A DNA stretch of 11,756 nt from Ichthyophonus hoferi (Eukaryota > Opisthokonta > Ichthyosporea > Ichthyophonida > Ichthyophonidae): contig NAOQ01000800.1 of NCBI GenBank assembly GCA_002751075.1, positions 15,186 to 26,941 of the forward strand, read 5' to 3'. This document shows positions 7,208-11,756 of this stretch, piece after piece (position 1 is the stretch's first letter; every line of letters starts with the position of its first letter). Below the pieces are notes generated by a model, which saw nothing but the letters and a program-made list of their open reading frames with translations, was not told the DNA's origin and searched no databases. The translations under genes were made by a program, and so were the position numbers.

Positions 7208-8180
7208 GTATGTGGTATTGGTATCATTATGCTGCTGTAGAACGATGTGTTGTATGATACTATGCTATATTGATCTAAATTGTTTTGTGTTGTGTTGTTT
7301 TGTATTGTGTTGGATTGCATTGCATTATGTTATATTATATTATATTATATACTATTGTATTACATTGTGTTGGATTGAGTTATATTGTATTGTACTGTAT
7401 TGTGTTATATTATATTATACTATACTATATAATATTGTATCACATTGTGTTTTATTGAGGTGTATTGTGTTGTACTATATTATATTATATTTATTATATT
7501 ATATGATACTATATTCTATATTATTCTATTCCATTATATTGTATTGTACTGTCCTTCATTAAATTATATTGTATGATATTGCACCGTTTTATACTATATT
7601 ATATGATATGATACTATGCTATATGTTATTGTATTGTGCTGTGTTGTACTGTACTGTACTGTATTATATTATATTATATTATATTATAACTTATTCTATT
7701 GTATGACATAGTATATCATAGCATATCATGTTGTATTATAATTGGCCCGAGGTTTACGATCCAATTGTAGTTTTTGTATGTTAGCTTTTGGAAAAATTGA
7801 AAGGACTTTTTAAAATATGCGCGAATGGTTGAGTTCTTCTATGGGTATTTATTGCGAATACAATTGTGTTAAATATAATTTGTCTTTCAAATAGATCGTT
7901 CTACGGATATTTTTTTTAAACCATAGTTACTACCCACTACGAGGGTTTGCAAGTGGTTATATTTAAAATTTAAAACTTAGTATGCATTTATAGACCCAAT
8001 TATATTCTCTTTATTAATGAAATAATTATAACTTAATCTCAGATCGCTTACATCAATTGTTCGGATTGGCGGGTATTATTTTAATATTCAATTGTAACCA
8101 GTATAAACTTGTATGTGTAGAACAACATGATGGCTCTATTTCATTTGAATTATGACAGCCAATCATTTCATTCCTTTCAG
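7208..8180 (+). other. Intron B of the plus-strand gene (predicted)
   Basis: The intron is 973 bases, from GTATGT to TTCATTCCTTTCAG. The first half (about 7240-7735) is pentanucleotide-type sequence (TATTG, TGTAT, ATATT, GTACT). The second half (about 7740-8120) is of more ordinary complexity with no coding frame. A frame plus an ATG pair at 8127/8130 runs in phase into exon C, so the intron end could be used as an alternative first exon. Confidence 0.6.
7240..7735. repeat. Degenerate pentanucleotide-periodic repeat in intron B
   Basis: TTGTG, TATTG, TTATA, GTACT and ATTAT pentamers follow each other in short homogeneous runs. The run keeps a plus-strand frame open from 7095 to 7562, giving only Ile/Leu/Tyr/Cys strings. 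Confidence 0.8.
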
Positions 8181-11100
8181 ATGGGAACACCTACAACTAT
8201 ACATTCAGCCGCTATATTCCCATTGCCTTATAGGGGTCAATTGCCTTATCTGGGTAACGATATTACGACAGTGGAATGCATAGAAGGAAAGAAAGAGAAA
8301 GAGAGAGAAGGGGGGCAGGTGTTGAAAAGGAAGACGATGGATAGAGATAAGGAGAAGGAGGAAGAGGGAGGGAGGAATACCTCCAATGATATAAATGATG
8401 TTGTCACAAAAAAACTGAAGACAGGAAAGACAACGGATGCGGCTGTAACGGGTGACAAGAAAAAGAGAAAGAAAAAGAAGGAAGAGATAGCTGTGGAGGA
8501 GGAGAAGAAACAGGAGAAAGAGGAAGATATGGATAGGGGGAAAGAAGAGAGAAAGAAAGACAAAAAGAGTGAGAGAAAGAAAGAACAGGGTGATCTAGAG
8601 GAAGAGAAACGCAAGGGAAAAAAAATAGATACAGGGAAAATGAAAGAAAAAGATATAAAAAAACAGAAAGCGAAAGAGAAAGAAAAAGAGAAAGCGAAGG
8701 AGAAAGAGAAAGATACGGAGAGAGAGAAAGAGAATGAGAAAGAGAAAGATAATGATAGTAAAAATAAACAGGTGGCATTGATGGATAGTGAAGGAGAAGT
8801 AAAGTCAGTTTTTCTAGAGAAACATAACCAGGAGGGAGAGGGAGAAATAGTAAAAGGGGAGATAAAAATAAAGAAAAAGAATGTAAAGAGAATAGCCGTG
8901 GAGGAGGTTTCACAGGGTAAAGTAAAACGAAAGAGAAGGAGTAAGAAAGAGATGGAGAGAGAAAGAGAGAAAGAGCAAGAGAAAGAGAAAGAGAAAGAAA
9001 GAGAGAGAGAGAGAGAGAGAGAGGAGGAGTTGGAGAAAGAGAAAGAGATAGAAAGAGAAAAAGAGGAAGAGAGAGAGAAAGAAAGAGAGGTAGTGAAAGA
9101 AAGAGAGGAAGAGACGGAAATAGAGAAAGAGAAAGAAAGAGAGAGAAAGAAAGAGAGAGAGGAAGAGAAAGCATTGCATATGCCACCAATCAAAAAGAGA
9201 AAAACAGAAGGGATGATTGAATCAGTTAAACAGGAGACGACCAATAATAACAGTATGCTTTTAACTACTACCCTTAGATCACTCTGGGATGATATGCGAT
9301 CAATTCGTAACTCGGTCATTGGCTTAGAAGGAAAGATGGCAGAAGATAAGGGCAAATTGGATGATATAGAATTAGGTTCAGATGAAAGATTGGCCAATGA
9401 TAGAAGGGAGGATCATGCAAGATTAACCCAGGAATTGCTAAATGAGGTATATGCTATTGGTAGTTCCTTACATAATCTCCATAGTACGCTTAATAGTATG
9501 AGGCATACAGCTGTGCGATTGGTGCAAACAGAGATTAATGGAACAGCAATCTCGAATCAGAATGAAGGATGTGGTTCACAGGGAACCAAAGAAGATACTT
9601 TAGTTTGCCAGCCTACCAATGAAATTCAACCAGTTGGTGTTGATACGTCAATAGAAGAGGATGGTAGTACAATGCTGCATGATAGTGAGGGGGAAGGTGG
9701 AGGGAAAGGGAGAGAGGGAGAGGTAGTTCAAGCAAACCTGTCTGTTAATAATGATATAGTTGTGGTCAATGAGGAAGAGGAGGAGGTGAGGGAGAGAAGG
9801 GTAGATAAGGCGCATAGTGAGGAAGAAGGTACTGTGGATGGAAGTGTAACAGACCGCGATGTTAATGGTCTTAATGCTATTGAGAAAGAGGAAGAGACAG
9901 AAAGAGAGATGAAAAGAAACAGGGAAAAACGTATAGAGAAGGAAAAAGAAGGAGAGAGAAAGAAAGAGCAAGAAAAAGAAAAAGAGATAGAAAGAGAAAG
10001 AGAGAGAGAAAGAGATAAAGTACAAGCTAGAGAGGCAGGTAGGACCAGCGAGAGGGAAGATGTAGCTGTTACGGTGGAGAATATAGAGATAGAGCCCACA
10101 CTTACTGCATGTTCTACTACACATCCTACTATATATCCTTCTACCATAATACACACGCACAATGAAACCAGGGAGAAAGAGAAAGAGAAAGAGAAAGAGA
10201 AAGAGGAGAGGAAGATAAAGAACACCGAACTACGGGCGGTAGATATACATAGTAGGTTAATAGGACTAATGAGTCATTTACAAGAAAGAAAGAAGAAGGA
10301 AGGAGAGAGAAAGGAGAGAACAAGAGAACATGGTGTGTTCGTACCCCCACCTCCTCAACCAATCACTGGCCAGACCCCCACAGATATTATTGACTTTCCC
10401 ATATACCCCTCCCAAGCTAAACAGGAAATTGTGGAAATTCATCATAAAACCCCCCACTACAATGGTGGAAATTCGATTATTTGTGACGACCACATCTCAC
10501 CCTTCACTCGTGATATGGATAATCGTAGGGGGAATAAGCCAACAGCAGTGTCTAGATTAACTCATCAACCCACTCCCATTTGCCAATTCGGTGACAATAC
10601 GACCAACCCTTCCTCTCAATTGGATGATAACGCATTGGTGACTACTGTTAAAGAGGAAATATGTTCTGACCTAAGAGCAAAACCTATAGAAACGTCGATA
10701 AAAAATGATTTCCCGCCAATTATTATCAAGCAGGAACCTATTGAGCTACCAATAGATGATGCCCTGTGGATGGAACCCCACCCTAATACAACCGAATTAC
10801 CTCTCCAACCTACCTCTATTATTCAATCACAAGAGGCTGAAATTTTAACAAATTTATCTGCTATAAGCCCCATGCTAACTGCAAAAGAAGAATTTACAGA
10901 CAGGAGTACAATAACCCCTATAGGAACCCCAGGTAATAATGATACTAATCCAATAATCAAACCAAATCACACCAACATATGTGACACAACAGGAGACCTA
11001 TCAACAGCTTCCTCGCAAACTGCAGCCAATCCCACACTAACATCTAGTGTACAATCTAGAGCCAATACCAATCCCATCATCCCGCCTGTATTACCATCTC

Positions 11101-11729
11101 TGCAACATGATATTCATCCTATCATTAAGCCTGAACTCGTCGAATTGCCTAATCACAGCTCTTCCTTGTTACCTTCCTATTCACATACTACTCTAACTAT
11201 TGACCAATCAAGTGTCAATGTTGATACAGATACAGGGGCTTTTGAATTACTAGTGGACGAAAGTCATGCATGCACATCTGTTAAGGATGTAGGGGAGGCT
11301 GCAACTGGTGAGATTAATAATAGAAAGAGTATAGATGAAGAGAGGAGAGAGAGGAGAGAGAGGAGAGAGAGAGAGAGGTTGGCTAGAATGGTTAAAGAGA
11401 AAGAGAGAGAGAAAGAAAGAGAGAGAGAGAGAGAGAAACTAGAAACACAAAAAAGGGAGAAGGAAAAAAGGGATAGGGAAATAAGAGAGTTGTTAGAAGA
11501 TCAAATCATAGAACGTGTGATAGGATGGGTTGAAGGACGGGAAAAAGAGGGAGAGGGAGAGAAAGAGAGAGAGAGAGAGAGAGAGGAAGAGGGAGAGAAA
11601 GAGAAAGGGCGAGAGAGAGTGTGTGATAAGGAAATAAACAAAGAGAGTGGGGCATCTTCATTGGAAACTACTCCAGTGAAAGGTGTCAAAGGTACTCCTG
11701 AAAGAATGAAGGGACGACCTTATCCACAG
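8181..11729 (+). CDS. Coding exon C: giant charged exon of the plus-strand gene
   Basis: I read this exon codon by codon: no stop from 8121 to the window end. With the acceptor at 8180 (TTCCTTTCAG) and a donor CAG/GTGGGT at 11730 it is 1183 codons, phase 0 at both ends. Numbering from exon A, residues 316-611 are K/E/R-rich. Residues 635-734 are a mixed helical island (LRSLWDDMRSIRNSVIGLEG onward). 851-998 hold two more charged blocks. 999-1322 is Pro/Thr/Asn-rich with three SUMO-type motifs, and 1333-1430 is charged again. Basic clusters (KKKRKKKK, KRKRRSKK, PIKKRK) suggest the nucleus. The charged runs resemble single-alpha-helix segments. The non-repetitive parts stay open and use ordinary codons, which argues for a real protein. 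No catalytic domain is seen, and the gene continues to the right. Family not recognised. Confidence 0.75.
8940..9170 (+). repeat. In-frame GAGAAA/GAGAGA purine repeat
   Basis: Nearly every base is a purine. It codes alternating Glu with Lys or Arg (EREREKEQEKEKEKERERE-type). It contains an uninterrupted GA run at about 9000-9022. Similar but shorter runs lie at 9955-10015, 10170-10210 and 11341-11435. Confidence 0.9.
11341..11620 (+). repeat. Second in-frame purine repeat group
   Basis: AGGAGAG and GAGAGA runs, interrupted by less repetitive codons (LLEDQIIERVIGWVEG), make the last charged segment of exon C. Confidence 0.85.
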
Positions 11730-11756
11730 GTGGGTGTATGTATATATGTGTACTTG
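11730..11756 (+). other. Probable start of intron C, cut by the window edge
   Basis: GTGGGTGTATGTATATATGT follows CAG at 11729 in phase 0. It is TA- and GT-rich like the other introns and unlike the coding sequence before it. If it is not an intron, the frame simply continues to the window end. Confidence 0.5.

Noticed and set aside
7095-7562. Plus-strand frame of 155 codons rich in Cys, Tyr, Leu and Ile
   Set aside because: It starts in exon B in a different frame and then runs through TTGTA-type repeat in intron B. The content is repeat translation.
8246-9397. Minus-strand frame of 383 codons and its overlapping relatives over exon C
   Set aside because: The product is a Ser/Phe/Leu string that mirrors GA-rich coding sequence on the plus strand. 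It has no domain, and the plus-strand frame is far longer and stays open through non-repetitive parts and between splice sites.
9648-10362. Minus-strand frames of 73-170 codons with Ser/Leu/Phe runs resembling membrane proteins
   Set aside because: Hydrophobic appearance comes from reading GAGAAA repeats backwards (CTC, TTT). They overlap the continuous plus-strand exon.

Overview
The window looks like nuclear DNA from a eukaryote with spliceosomal introns. It is strongly AT-rich and full of short tandem repeats (TA, GTAT, ATT and pentanucleotides of the TATAG/TATTG kind). Its coding pieces are bounded by GT...AG sites with matching phases, and there is no operon-like packing. The species cannot be named from the sequence. 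Gene spacing of about 4.4 kb, introns of 0.3-1 kb, and Q-, N- and K/E-rich proteins would suit many protists, early-branching fungi or animals.

Two genes diverge from a long spacer. On the minus strand (1274 down to the left edge) three coding exons join with consistent phases (0, then 1, then 1) into the first 154 residues of a small helical protein. Its layout resembles the kinetochore MIS12-complex subunit NSL1/Mis14; this is a fold-pattern guess, not a firm identification. The 3' end lies outside the window.

On the plus strand (5665 to beyond 11756) there is a large gene. I reconstruct three coding exons, 5665-6348, 7046-7207 and 8181-11729, all joined in phase 0, giving at least 1465 residues and continuing past the window edge. 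Exon A carries a 28-residue polyglutamine tract and an RGG box. Exon B is short and ends in basic nuclear-localisation-like clusters. Exon C is an uninterrupted frame of over 3.5 kb with K/E/R-rich helices, one mixed-composition helical island, and a Pro/Thr/Asn-rich segment. Exon C also carries four SUMO-consensus motifs, three in the Pro/Thr/Asn-rich segment and one just before the island. This looks like a nuclear, chromatin- or RNA-associated protein, but I do not recognise the family. The long minus-strand frames over exon C are low-complexity shadows of its purine-rich repeats.

The spacer 1275-5664 holds an (ATT)n tract, about 1.3 kb of more complex but non-coding-looking sequence, a diverged direct-repeat pair, and a set of diverged repeats sharing a CTAATATTTCAG core. 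It also holds a probable tRNA-derived SINE on the minus strand (about 4890-5231). The introns of both genes are built largely from 5-nt-periodic sequence, which appears to be the characteristic repeat style of this genome.
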